A stretch of DNA of 64,000 nt, taken from Laetiporus sulphureus 93-53. Its lineage: Eukaryota > Basidiomycota > Agaricomycetes > Polyporales > Laetiporaceae. The stretch covers positions 233,762-297,761 of the forward strand of contig NW_024468529.1 of assembly GCF_001632365.1 (NCBI RefSeq), written 5' to 3'. A model generated the notes under the pieces. That model had not been told where the DNA came from and did not search any database. It was given only the letters and a program-made list of their open reading frames with translations. Positions 10,802 through 22,272 of this stretch are shown piece after piece. Within the stretch, counting starts at the first letter, position 1. Each line of letters opens with the position of its first letter. The position numbers were made by a program, and so were the translations under genes.

Positions 10802-11441
10802 ATGCAGCCACAGTTCTTCTCACTGGCCTTTCTGCTGACACTGTTTAGCATGCCAATGTTGCATGGATCTGCAGCACACCTCCCAGAAAAGCGGCAGATC
10901 GTAGTGCCCACAGCTGGCTCGATCGTTGAACCGTCCAACTACACCGCTATCGCCCCTGGAGCGGTATTTGACTTCGTTTTCGACTCGGTCAACTACTGCG
11001 AGTCGGGTTACGAGCCCATAACAGTGTGGCTGTTCGAGCAACCGCCTTCCATCGATGACATGGCGTCCGACGGAACGTTCCAGAATGGCACTTATCTGTA
11101 CTACTTTGGCAAATGGCTCATTAACAATTTCGGTGCGTGCACTTTTCCCATGCTCAGATCTGTGGTATTGACTGGATTCGACGTGATCTAGGTCTCCCGC
11201 CCATGCAGACCCCACCTAACAACTTGACCATGCCTGACTTTTCGGCTGCCGCCGAGGGCTCCCAGATCTTCTCGAATGCCACGTTCTACCTCACGGTTGT
11301 CGAGACATACGAAGATTGTCCGGTAAGTCGTACTATCTGGGAAGTCGCATACACTGCTAATGTGTTGAACAGGGAGATATTCCCTACGAATATGGCTTCA
11401 CAAGCAATGTCGTAATATACAATGCCACGTCAAGCACCTGA
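10802..11441 (+). CDS. Small secreted glycoprotein, tandem paralogue 2
   Basis: Exons 10802-11132, 11192-11322 and 11373-11441 give 176 residues, exactly the length of paralogue 1. The start at 10802 gives MQPQFFSLAFLLTLF, a clean signal peptide. A Kex2-type Lys-Arg (PEKR|QIV) follows. Shared blocks include GSIVEPSNYTAIAPGAVFDF, YCESGYEPITVWLFEQ, DMASDGTFQNGTYLYYFG, NNLTMPDFSAAAEGSQIF and SNATFYLTVVETYEDCP. The two cysteines and most sequons are conserved, which supports selection on both copies. No enzyme signature is seen. The two genes probably arose by local duplication and may be a secreted or cell-wall component; that function is inference. Confidence 0.82.
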
Positions 11442-14189
11442 GACAGTGCCTGGTGTAGCTTGTGACATTGAAGGTCGGACGCATGTTAGTACCCAGTAGC
11501 AGCAATCTCTTTAATGATGCGACTTTCTACGGAGCTCATACAAACATTGTATAATGGGTTTTTGATGTACCTGAAATACCCAATCAATATGATAACATCG
11601 ATGCCATGCCACGATAAACAATTTTTATGCTTTAGTCTCGTTCATTTCAATGGCCGCGGCAAAGGAAGAGCGATAGCCGCTGTCGACATTGGCAGGTTAG
11701 ATATGCATCGTCCCAAATCGAATTCTGCGTTCCAGGTCGCCGATGTGGTCAGCTTTCGCCACATATGCCTCCTTGCATCCCCAAAGCCAATTGGATCAGT
11801 ACGTAAAGTCAGATCCATCGAGTTCCGCACTACCACAATCGCACCAATAATACCTCGAAGATCTCGATTGTCCATGCTTCGCGTATCATCCCCGCGATCC
11901 TGTAGTCTGCAACGTGTAGCATCTCGAGCTGCTCTCGCTAGCGCGAATCGCGGTCCGAGTCGTCCTACACAACCCGCCAATCTACGGGTTCAGTGATCGC
12001 TTCTTCCGTTCCTACCAGGATAGGAAGAATATGACTACCTGCCGCAACGTTAGTGCTGATGCTTGAAAGGGTTGTACAGAGGGATGCCCACATTGCACTA
12101 CTATCGACCCCTGAGTAAAATTCTGCGTTACTGAAGGCTGTTCACGTCGACAGGCTGCTGACCACCAGGCTCGTCCAGGTCAATTTGATGGGATGTACGT
12201 GCTGTCTGGCAGGTGGAGACAAGGTCAATCATAGTGCGGTCACTTCAATATACCTCTCACATACTGGCAGCGTCCCATCTTCCTTTGGGTCAACAACACA
12301 GGTCGCTCAAGCCTCGCTCTCTTTAAGGCGGATCGGCAGCCCGGTGGACGCTCCGGCGTTGAAGATTGTAGTATTGATGTTAAATTAAAGATAGCCCCCC
12401 TGTCAGGGATGTGGGTATGATATTGAGCAGCCGGTAACCAGGCCTGATCCATAGATTGAGCCATCAACGAGGAAGGTTAAGCTACTGGCCTGCTTGAGTG
12501 TAGATTGACAACCCGACGTGCGGGCAAAGCTCGTCACCCATTCCTTCGTTGCCTTACATTACAAAGGTAATGCATTGAAGGCGGATGTGTGATATTGATG
12601 GGGGAAATAGCTGTCGTTCCGACGATCCTCGCGGACTCACTCGGTGCACGCTGCATTGTTATGCACAACATAAGACGAAAACACTTGTGATCCTTGCATA
12701 GTTGTTCTGGCAACTCAGGCCGCTCCAGTCCATCAAAAGTTCACGGTACATGCGAGCATTGGCCGCGTTCCTCCCGCGATTGAGGACGATCTTGCAAGCA
12801 ACATAGCATGACTCTGGAAAGAGGACGATAATTGATGGTGCGGTCGACGCAGCGACGGATTCGCCACCCATAGAGTTCTCAAAAAAATAAAATCCATACA
12901 GTTACAGCTAATCACCGTCTGTCGTAAAGGATAGCGACATTTCTTCCAAAATCGCCGTTTTCCCTATTATTCGTGTGAAGAATGCGAGAACATCGCGGCT
13001 CTCATAATCCTCCTGTTAAAATCTCGGCCAGAATGGGGGGTCCTTCGGAAGCATTGGCCTGGACGTGGTGTCGAGCTTCGGTGGTCGGCTATCCTGACTA
13101 TGTCCCAGGAAGTTGGAGCGAATAAACGTCAAATGCCCCATAAATTTGATCTTCTGCGGATGACTCTTATCTAAAGGACCGGACCAGACATGGGCTGACT
13201 CCAGCCATGCGATGCACTGCGGGAAACACGATGGAAGTTCTACATGTGGTCAATATCACGTCACGGCCTGCACCGTCCAAACGATGTGCAGCGATAGTGT
13301 CATTTAAGAATTTTTCAACTAAAATTAATTAAAGTGGAGTAGCTTCAGCTTCAGCGTGAGATGCGCACCATAGAACGACCGTTTACGTGAGCAATTTTGA
13401 GACCGGAAGCTATCATGCGATATCGGCATTCGGACTCGACCGACAACGAGCCCTGCAATTCGGCAAAGGGATGGTCGAGACCACCCAGGGGATATGAATC
13501 GTGACGTTAGGAGGTTGCCGCAAGGAATGAACTGGCGATCTCCTGAGCGGTCAAAACCTGTCTTCGACTGACTAGAAGTCGTCTTCGGGCCGCGAAAATA
13601 TAGCAGCTACAAGCGTTGGTTATTCTCTGGGCAAGTGCCTTTTCCATAGAGCGTTTATTTGGTGCCGTATTTTAGAGAATCAAGAAGACTCTCCCCCCTG
13701 TCGAATCATGCAAACTTAGCGGAAGAATTAGAGAGACGGTCTTCGGACGAGCCTTTGCCATTAGCCAATTGTTTTTTTTTTAATCGTGGGATCCTTGTCC
13801 TCCCAAGTGGGACAAGATCCGAAGCGTCGCCATATACCAGGGTTGCACTGGCGCATATTCAACCATGCCATCGGCGGTGATTGCGTGCGGAAGTATTACG
13901 AACCAGCCATTTACATATGTGACCGTTTCTCGTGCTCGTAATTTCCTAGAGTTGAGTTCATGTGACTCCCAGAAATTGGAATCCGGAGCGGTTGGAACGA
14001 GAGGAACGGAAACCGAACGAACTTGGACGCGGGCTTGTACCGCCATCACCAGGCACGTGACCGCGGCACCGAACGCGCCCACGCCACCATCGTACTGATA
14101 GAGCGAAAGCAGACGTTTACCGTACTTCAGGCGGCACATTCACGTAGAATATCTGACCAGAGTAGGCCATCGTCCCCATCGCGTACCTC
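11442..14189. other. Gene-poor stretch, no gene recognised
   Basis: About 2.7 kb. Between roughly 12.9 and 13.65 kb there is no open frame of note. Minus-strand frames near 11980-11642 and 12467-12240 contain stretches such as FNLTSIL and a frame reading FNINTTIFNAGAS, but they are broken by stops and could not be joined. They may be relics of a secreted-protein gene. Confidence 0.35.
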
Positions 14190-15868
14190 ATGGGAAACAA
14201 TTCTTCGAAACGGAAAACATTCTTTACTCCCGACTACCGCCACCCAGCTGTTATTCCGCCTCCTTCGCGCTCTCTGAGGTCAGGGAAACGACACACAACG
14301 GCGCCAATGGCCCCTTCAGACGAATATTATGACGAGCTGGGATATGGCCCAGTGTACGGCTCCGTGCCATTCATTCAAGCTTCACCGCAGTACTTTCGTG
14401 CGTCATCACACCACTGTCGATCTGGATACACAGCAAGCTGACGAAGTAATGCTCAAGGGACGCAGGGCCAGAGCAGTACCTACAGTACATGCAGCAGGCT
14501 CCTCCACCTCCTGTAGGATTTCCGCAGCCAAGCCAGCCGGCCGAAATGCCCGTCATCCCCAATATACCCTTTCCAGCGGCACAGAATGTCATACCTAACG
14601 CCGTTCCCGGCATTTCACAGCGGCAATTCTTCCAACAAAATGTGGCAGAGCCTATGCATGAACCAGTGATACCTACCATCGGTCGCCGACAGAATTCCTT
14701 AGGCCTAAACATGTCGCAGATACCTCAACAGGCTACGATGCCTGAGCCTTTTTCCTTTCCTGAGCCGCAGATACCCAGCGACGCTCCCCCTTCTCATCCT
14801 CCACAAGGTCCCGGCTCAGCCACCGGCTCACATGGCTTTCGTGATGTGCCAACGTATCGTGCCCCGTCTCCTCTACGGAACCCTCTTCCCGCTCCTCCGA
14901 AGGATCTGTTTGAACTATCCCCTTACATGGCCATCCTGGAGGATCTCCGTCGCCCAATCGACGAATCCACCCTTAAACGATCCTTCACGCTTCCAGCGAG
15001 ACAGCCTCAGACCGCTAACATGGAGGCCGGGCCAAGTGTCCCTACCGATACAATAATTAGTAGCGGTACCCGTGGAAGACACCGTCGCAGAGGGAGTCTA
15101 TTCAGTGCTTTCGGATCGCGACGACGACGCCACGAGGATGACGATAATCGAGTTCCTATAATCCAGCCGGCTGAAGGGGCAGCGTATGCCTCTAATCCAC
15201 CCGTACCGCAGATCGTGCAAATCGTTTCGAGTACGGGTACACCGCGTCCCATGCGGATGCCCGCTAATCCTGTCACGACAATTTCTGTGCCTACGCCTGG
15301 ACCGTCGAGCAGTGCTCATCGCGTACGCACACCTGCGCCGTTGCATGCTACTATCAAGATTCATCGTGGAAATGACTTTGCATCGCTTCTTCACGACTCA
15401 CCACATCCAGTACACTATGAGCATAAATCGTATCCGACCGCTCTCCACTTGTTCGAGGCGATGAAGTTTATGGGGCATAAACCAGATATCGCGGAGCGTA
15501 TTCGTGCGTGCCCGACTGTTGAGGAAGCGCGTGCAGTCTCCGAGAGCGCTAGTTCGGAAGTGCGACCAGATTGGGAGCGCGTCGTCCTGGAAAACGTTAG
15601 TGATCGGGACTGTTAATTGTCTCAACAGGTCGTTGCTGAATTGTGTTCTACACGTTCTGTTTAGTTGGATGAAGTGCTGTATCACAAGTTCATCCAGCAT
15701 CCAGCTCTTCGTGCATTGCTGATGGGTACGGGAACGACAAGCTTACTGGTTTCGGACAGTCAAGATTCATTCTTTGGAGATGGCCCGATAGGACAAGGCG
15801 CAAATCAACTTGGCAAAGCACTCATGCGCGTCCGCGAGAGGTTGCGGGAGGAAGGCGTCAGCACGTAG
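14190..15868 (+). CDS. NADAR (YbiA-like) protein with N-myristoylation signal
   Basis: Three exons (14190-14397, 14466-15595, 15665-15868) give 513 residues in phase. The start MGNNSSKRK fits the N-myristoyltransferase consensus (Gly2, Ser6, Lys7). A long Pro/Ser/Gln-rich disordered region follows, with Arg-rich patches (RGRHRRRGS). The last ~160 residues are a NADAR domain: HYEHKSYPTALHLFEAMKFM, RPDWERVVLEN, then across the last intron LDEVLYHKF and GQGANQLGKALMRVRERL. NADAR proteins are N-glycosidases; bacterial and plant members cleave riboflavin pathway intermediates, and some remove ADP-ribose from guanine in DNA. The E of the usual YPTSEHYFQ motif is not at its normal place here (YPTALHLFE), so the substrate is uncertain. 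Confidence 0.85.
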
Positions 15869-15986
15869 CCCTCTGATTGTAGCTTATACGAAGCACGATG
15901 TTCATAACAATCTGAAAGGCGAAGATATTACTACAAACGAGAGGATTTCGGAAATAGCTGTTCTATGTGCCGCCACACAATATGCT

Positions 15987-17720
15987 TTACTTTTTGCGCC
16001 TGCGCTTTCGCTTGCTTTCTCCTTGTCCGATCACTTCATTGGTATCGTTCGTACCCGTTTGGTCATGGGCGGATGCGGATGACGTGGTCGCTTTCTTCAT
16101 GGCCTGTAAACGAACCTTCTCAGGAACTTTGTTCCAGTACAGTTCTTCTCTGGTCCCTTCGACGATCTTCGCCGTGATTGGTTTGATCTTGTTCGTGTAA
16201 GGAACTTGTGTACCCGTGGAGTCGAGTCCTTGAGCTTGCATTACGAGATTCTCGTTTAAGGATGCCACTAATGTGCGAGCGTGTTGTGGTGCGGTCAAAC
16301 GCAAGTAGCACTAGAATCAATGGAAATATGTAGCTGTGATCAGCATCAGGAAACTTAGGAGATTGCCCACCGTATCCATCCCCTTGTTGAAGTCGACGTA
16401 GTCGATTGCATCCACCTTGGTATCTCCAGCCGTGTTTGGAAACGCGCGCGAGAACAAGGTGCGTAGTGTGGTCTTATTCGTCTCGGGATGTATGTTCCTC
16501 ACGAAGACCAAACATTCACGAGGGTACGAGGCGCGTATGTCTGATGATGGTGTTGGTAGCGGGCCAGAAGGAGCAACGGCAGGAGAAGATTGCTGGGGGA
16601 TCTCGGATATTGAGAGTCTGATCACCTCCGCGCTTCGCTCTGCTTTTGATTCGCTAGTTGCAATCTCAGCGAGCAGCTTCTGTCGATGACCGAGATACTC
16701 TTCCCCAAGCCGATCCCAACGCGCCTTTGACAGTGAACGGAAGCTATATTTCGTCGCTTCTTGTGCCTCTATAGCGAGCACCGCATTTTGCTGATTTGGC
16801 CCTCTGGTGTTCCAAGGCCAATCGCAGAGCAGCGATTCAGCGTGTCGACTCTCTGCCATGGTAACAACCGCAAATCCTTTACACTTAGGCAGACTGCCTG
16901 GTCTATCTTGATGGTGACGGGGAAGCCAGACACTCTGCACAAAGCTCGAGGCACGCAGATGCCCCGTCTGGTCTGCAAGCAGGGATGCTACGAAGCGAGC
17001 GATGCCTGGCATACTAGAATACTGAGGCGGTAGATTTTCCTATGCACAGCCATTAGATATTGGAACATCTGCATTTGGGTCTAGACGTACTATGTACACA
17101 GACCTCAAATCCCAGTCCTGCTTGGTATATTCGCGCAACCGCCGAGGGAGTGTTTCCCAGTCTCTTCTTCGAATCTCAAAGCCGCCAGACTGGTCTTGAT
17201 CGACTGCCTGATATGACCTATACCATGTAGACTGGGATGCCATCGTCATTGTCATGCGAACATCAAAAATATCGCTGGCTTTGTTGCGAAGTATCTTCAC
17301 CAAAGCTGTTTCCAGCGGCAATGGGTTCACAGCTCTCACATAATCAGAATGCCTCAGCACATAGCGCAAGGGAACATCTGTACAGGCAGCTCTGTAGCAT
17401 CAAGTCTGATACTCATCGTTGAAAAAAAAATGACACATACATCCGTCTCGGCCGGATGCAATCATCTCGCGTAATTGCGGGTCCGACCATACAGCATGGT
17501 CGGACAAACTGAGCCAGAGCAGAACCACCAGATCGTCTGAGTCGTTCGTGTCGTTACCCGACTGCTTGTCTCTAGCCGTGGAACCTAACGGCTCTGTGAC
17601 AGCACTTGGGACGGCATCTTGCTCAGCCGCAACAGCGTGGAGGCCATTTGTTCGGGAAACGGGTGGGACGGAAGCAGTCTTGGAGGACTGGGCAATTTGT
17701 CGGGGAACAAATGGGAACAT
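15987..17720 (-). CDS. LARP7: La-related protein 7 (LARP7/Pof8-like)
   Basis: Four exons start at the ATG at 17720. The La motif spans the first intron (SDPQLREMIASGRDG then YVPLRYVLRHSDYVRAV). RRM1 spans the second, a 51-nt intron with a GTACGT donor and CTAAT branch, rebuilding the RNP2 motif RSVYIENLP; RNP1 follows as CKGFAVVTM. The C-terminal xRRM spans the third (DYVDFNKGMDT then CYLRLTAPQHARTLV) and ends REELYWNKVPEKVRLQAMKK plus a basic tail (KRKRRRKK). In the family, LARP7 proteins bind the 3' ends of Pol III or telomerase RNAs; Pof8 of fission yeast loads telomerase RNA and helps U6 methylation. All three domains are complete. The gene is tail-to-tail with the NADAR gene, 118 bp apart. 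Confidence 0.86.
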
Positions 17721-18342
17721 TGTGGTTCCACGACACACGACTTGCGCCGATAGAGCTGGGCGCCAACAGCTTCCGCGGGGTATCGATCAGCGTCTGAACG
17801 CTAAGTCGAGTCTCGCACAGGGCAATCACTGGTTGCCACATGCTGCAATGCCTTTAGTGTTGTGCAGACATAGATCATAGACTATAATTGTGAACACGGC
17901 AAATATTCCAGCCAGCCATCTAAACGGCAATTAATCGATGGCAACGTCCCTAGCGACGATGAATCTGGTTAAATTTGCTATATCGCACAAGGGGACTACT
18001 CAATCCTAACAGCAGCCGCAAATCCCACACTTCCGCTACGTGAACGATCTGATGATCAGAATTTCTGTGAGGAATGCCAGCTCGTCGTCGACTCTGGACG
18101 TATCGTTTGAATACCGGAGTGCATTGACGAGACTGTCTCTGAGCTAGACGATAAGTAGTACCATCAGAAGCATCGAGAGCTGACAAATCCGCCAGTGTCT
18201 AGTGCAACCTTCCGCAGCAGTCGTGGTTTAGACGGAGGACCAAAGACAACAGATATGAACAATCCCATGGAGAAAGGACATTCGTCCCCGAAGCGTCAGA
18301 GAATCACTTGAAGATCAATTCGTATCAGAGCGGAGAATCCGC
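17721..18342. other. Intergenic, no gene recognised
   Basis: One 78-residue minus-strand frame (18186-17950) has no motif. The left end should hold the LARP7 promoter. Confidence 0.35.
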
Positions 18343-18720
18343 TCATGAGAACGAGACCGTGATCTTTCTAAGCGTAATGTCGTAATGTTCGCATTTATCC
18401 TTAATGGGAACAAGGGCTTGCGGGTAGCAGTTGCTTGTCCATAATTCTAACTTCGCCGACGGTCCTGGCCGAATGCCTGATACATTTGGCGGCCTCCGTA
18501 CGGCGTATCTCGAGACGACAAACCTCTCATCGTAATATATCAGAGATTCACCATAAACCTTCCGATATGGTCGGTCGACAAGATTTTCTTGAACCTCTGC
18601 TTCGAGAGGCCGGAAAATTTGCAAATGTCGCCCTATTGGCGTCGGACGCTGGAATAACGCCAGACCTGCCAATATGAGCAGAAGGGTCCAGAGAATGTGC
18701 CGTTCAAGATGAACGTTCAT
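18343..18720 (-). CDS. Hypothetical 125-residue signal-anchored or secreted protein
   Basis: From the ATG at 18720 the product begins MNVHLERHILWTLLLILAG, a hydrophobic segment (residues ~9-25) that could be a signal peptide or membrane anchor. The rest is polar with two cysteines (SNCYPQ, KDKCEHY) and no known domain. The frame is open 90 nt further upstream but the ATG before the hydrophobic stretch is the natural start. It looks like an intronless small secreted protein. Chance is not excluded, because no homologue is recognised and the region is gene-poor. Confidence 0.35.
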   Translation of the reverse strand: MNVHLERHILWTLLLILAGLALFQRPTPIGRHLQIFRPLEAEVQENLVDRPYRKVYGESLIYYDERFVVSRYAVRRPPNVSGIRPGPSAKLELWTSNCYPQALVPIKDKCEHYDITLRKITVSFS

Positions 18721-19753
18721 CCCTGCAAACTGTCTGTCCGATGACCCCCGTTCGAACGCCAATTGCGGAGTGACGCACCGTTCCAGGCATCGATACAGCT
18801 CTCTGACCACCCTTGATTGTCATAGCTGGGTCCAGTAGACTGGACTCAAGAGAGTTGTGCCATTAAGCTGAAAGGCGAGATTGCGCAGGAGGGGATACCG
18901 ACAAGCTAGACTCTGTGGATATTGGGGGTACGAAGCTCTGGGGACCGGAGGAGAAGGCCAAGAATCCGAACGATCTGCAGAACGTTCCGCTGACAAGTCA
19001 GCCGGCTCGAGACTCTCTCAGCCCATTCAACGGCTCAACGAATGCAGGTCGATGGAGGACTAGAAGAGAATTGAGACGTTAACAGCCTTCTCATTGACAC
19101 AAAAAATGCAAAATTATGCGGACCAATTTAAACGAGCCCTACGGTGCGGGTCGCCGGCGTGACTTGCTTGCGGCGTGCCGCAAAATTCTAACAACAGTAT
19201 CAGTAAGACTTCCCACTGGTTCTTTTCCATTTCTCTTGCGATAAAGCGCCAGTGTTAGCGGATTGAATCGCAAACTTAACATAAGAGCGCTCTAAGGGAG
19301 GCGAAACGAACTCATTGCACTGTATGAAAAGTCTGGAGACTCACGAGTTCATGTTCACCGAGTTGGACATACAAAAGTACTTGTGGCCCTTAGTCTCTGA
19401 AAATTGAAGCCAATACGTTCATTGCTCCGGCGCCGAATCCTCGGGTCCGTCTGTAAACAAATTGGGCTACAAATTACGTAGCACGACCATCAGCGTACAT
19501 ATGTAAATCGCTGATACGTATTTCTTCTTCCGACGGTGAGAACTATCACACGGCTAGACAGAACATTCGTAAACATTGCCAGATTCTATGATGAATTCGT
19601 GAGATTTCGGGCGTACCTGCATCGCGACGACCACGTTCGCTGGATCATCGGCCACCTGGCGAAGTAGACTATGGTCGAATTTGGCAAAGGAGAAACGAGT
19701 ATATGGAAGAGGCCATAAACGATAACGTTTGCGGTGGCGGCTGAACTGCAACG
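18721..19753. other. Intergenic, no gene recognised
   Basis: A 65-residue minus-strand frame (19751-19554) reads plausibly as an exon (DDPANVVVAMQVRPKSHEF) and might join the next upstream candidate. No junction keeps a long frame convincingly. Confidence 0.3.
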
Positions 19754-20179
19754 TTAAAGTTCAGCCTGAGGTATCCGTGACACGTAAGCGCCTTTTCTCA
19801 ATCGAGATTTGACAGTCAAGCGGAACCTTCGAAGACCGAGAAGCATATGTATATCGAGAAGCAGCGGATCCAAAGCAAATCTGGCTCCGCTCTTTGATGT
19901 CCCGAGCAGTCGATCAAACGCTCCGTACCCTCGTGTCAATCCACTATGACCTGAAAGGGTAAGTGTGTATCTTGGGTGAATTCTCGTCAAATCCGACGCT
20001 CTACACCGCAGAGACTCACCGCAGCCACTCAAAACTCCATGTAGACCATCAGATGCCCTTGAAGATCCTCTTGGCCTCAATCGAACCGGGATGAACCGCA
20101 GGCGCTCCTGCATCGAATTGACGGAAATAAACGGTGAGAATACAGGCACCAAAGCGAATATCAGAGGCTCAGATATCAT
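19754..20179 (-). CDS. Hypothetical small protein with signal-like N-terminus
   Basis: A 141-residue frame starts at the ATG at 20179 with MISEPLIFALVPVFSPFISV, which could direct secretion. The remainder is Arg/Leu/Ser-rich without a recognisable domain. It may be the first exon of a longer gene continuing to about 19554. The Arg-rich composition is also what an unselected frame in GC-balanced DNA would give, so this is a weak call. Confidence 0.25.
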   Translation of the reverse strand: MISEPLIFALVPVFSPFISVNSMQERLRFIPVRLRPRGSSRASDGLHGVLSGCGESLRCRASDLTRIHPRYTLTLSGHSGLTRGYGAFDRLLGTSKSGARFALDPLLLDIHMLLGLRRFRLTVKSRLRKGAYVSRIPQAEL

Positions 20180-21096
20180 GCAGGAATCATGCGAAGCTCA
20201 GAAATACATCCAGACGATGTTAACGGATTGCGCAGGCCGCGAGTGCGGGCGGCAAACGTAGCGCGAGAAGTTCCGTAGCCTCGTGCTTCATGCCAGCTTC
20301 ACGCGGCATCCGGGGTGCGGCAGCATCGTAGTCTCCGAAAGTACGGTGCAGGGAAGTACCGGAGCGATAGAACGAGAGCATCTGGTCCGGCGGACAGATG
20401 TCGTTGAATGGTGACGGCTGAAGGAAAGGTCGAACATGTTAGCACGTGCATTTATCGAATTCTCCGTTTTAATTGTGTCAAAAACAACAGCTAGGACCCC
20501 TCACTTTGGCGCAGGAAACTATTTGCCATTTCAGCAACTTTTCCCGTCCAAAGGTCCGATTCAAAGCCGTCTTTTCGTCACCCGAAATACGCGAATTGCC
20601 AGAGGCCCATGCTCGTCGCACTTTCCCCCCTCTGTCCACCACATCTTGGATGGCTCACGCACTTACAATCAATGCGCAAAGATCGTCGAAGGATGGCCTG
20701 CTTTGATTTGTGTCACGACCACTCTACCTCGTGCGTATCGCTTCCGTATACGTTGTGATGTATCCTGCTGTGCCAGAATTTTGATTCTCCATGCTGCCGC
20801 TTCAGTTCAGAGCCTATGCTCTTCAACTCTGTTGTTTAGAATGTCGTGCGATGTCTGTCTCGAATTTGCTGGATCTCATCCCGTGATCGGCAACGCGGAG
20901 TTTCCCAGACGACGTTTTACGGCGTTTTGCCCTCTCTTATGCTGATGTTTAATAGCAATCAGTTCATCGACTCGTCGGAGAGCAGATGTCCCTCGAGATC
21001 AGTCTATCGCTATCATATATGTAACTACGAGCGATATACAAATCGATTATTCAGAGTTGGGCTAGTGGAATATCTCCTGCGTTAAAGGTCGAACCG
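20180..21096. other. Intergenic, no gene recognised
   Basis: The 169-residue plus-strand frame at 20436-20945 shows no motif and a composition like random sequence. I see no repeat or element. Confidence 0.35.
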
Positions 21097-22272
21097 CTAT
21101 GCTGTAAGATATGCAACAGAACGGCCACTCCGCCCGTCGCTTGTTCCACCGCGGACAGCAGGACCTTGAAAGATATCGGAATCTCCTCGCGCAGAGCTAT
21201 GGCGCCCACCGCCAATGCCGTGAACAATCACGACGGAAAGTGCGGCGGATCTCGAAAACAACTGTTTCCATTGTATGATGTGAGAAGGAGGCTTCTCGGT
21301 ACTATGCGCAATGGGCACGTCATCTTCACTCCATGATGCGAAGGGGTGAAACATTCCCACTCTCGAGAATGATCATAACGTGACCGAGCATTACTGAAAC
21401 TATCTCACTCGGACTCATATTCGTAAAGATTCCTTGCCCACACGCGTAGAAGATACACGGAGTGAGTCCCAGCAACGAAGCAACAGCTCCGTCGATAGCG
21501 CCTTCCACGATAGTACTGCTGGGTCGCCCGTGAACGTAGGTATGACGGAGGAAGTCATGCTTGCAGAAGGAGCCATCGATGATGTGGGGAGGATGCTGAC
21601 AAAGCAGAGGACGTCTGTGAGGCTGTCATGGACGGCGAAGAGCTGAAATATAGCGGCCAGGCCTGAGATGAACAGAATGTAGTCCATCCGGACTTCGCTC
21701 CAAACCGTGCCATTCGTATTGTTCACGGCGAATGTATGTTCTTCTGCCGATTACTGCGAAGAACAATATGATATGCTGTGAGAAGTATCAAATCCATGGT
21801 CGATAACGAGATTCTGGTCCCTCGAGGGCCTGAACACCATCGATAGCGTAAGACGTGACAAGTTGTCGAGGAACCGACAAAACCCTGCAAGCCGTGTGCT
21901 TCAATGCTGATACCTGAGGTAGACTGTGAGTAGTGAAGCTGGACAACCGCGGTGAATACCGACCACGGAAGAGGAGAAATCTCGGTTTGGCCATCGTTCG
22001 TGGCCCCTTGTTTTTTTCTGGTACTCATGCCAGCAAATTGCCACAGAAGAGCCGTCAATATAAGGATAGGTCTCATCTACAACCAACCGGGTGATATTGC
22101 ACCGGAGAGCCATCGTACTTGGCTGGAAAGGACGTGATAAGGGGAAATCAGCATGGGAAACGACGCGGATGGTGTTTGATATGCGTACATACTGCAGCCA
22201 TTGTGAGCGATGCCACTGCCCGCTATCCATGATAGCTATTCCGGGGTTCCAGACGCTCAGCCGTCGCTGCAC
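21097..22272 (-). other. Possible multi-exon gene for a small membrane or secreted protein
   Basis: Several minus-strand frames look exon-like. One starts at the ATG at 22076 with MRPILILTALLWQFAGMS (signal peptide). A second reads MDYILFISGLAAIFQLFAV (21685-21630). A third reads LTPCIFYACGQGIFTNM (about 21465-21415). They lie in different frames, so introns would be needed, and I could not define junctions with confidence. No family is recognised. Confidence 0.25.
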
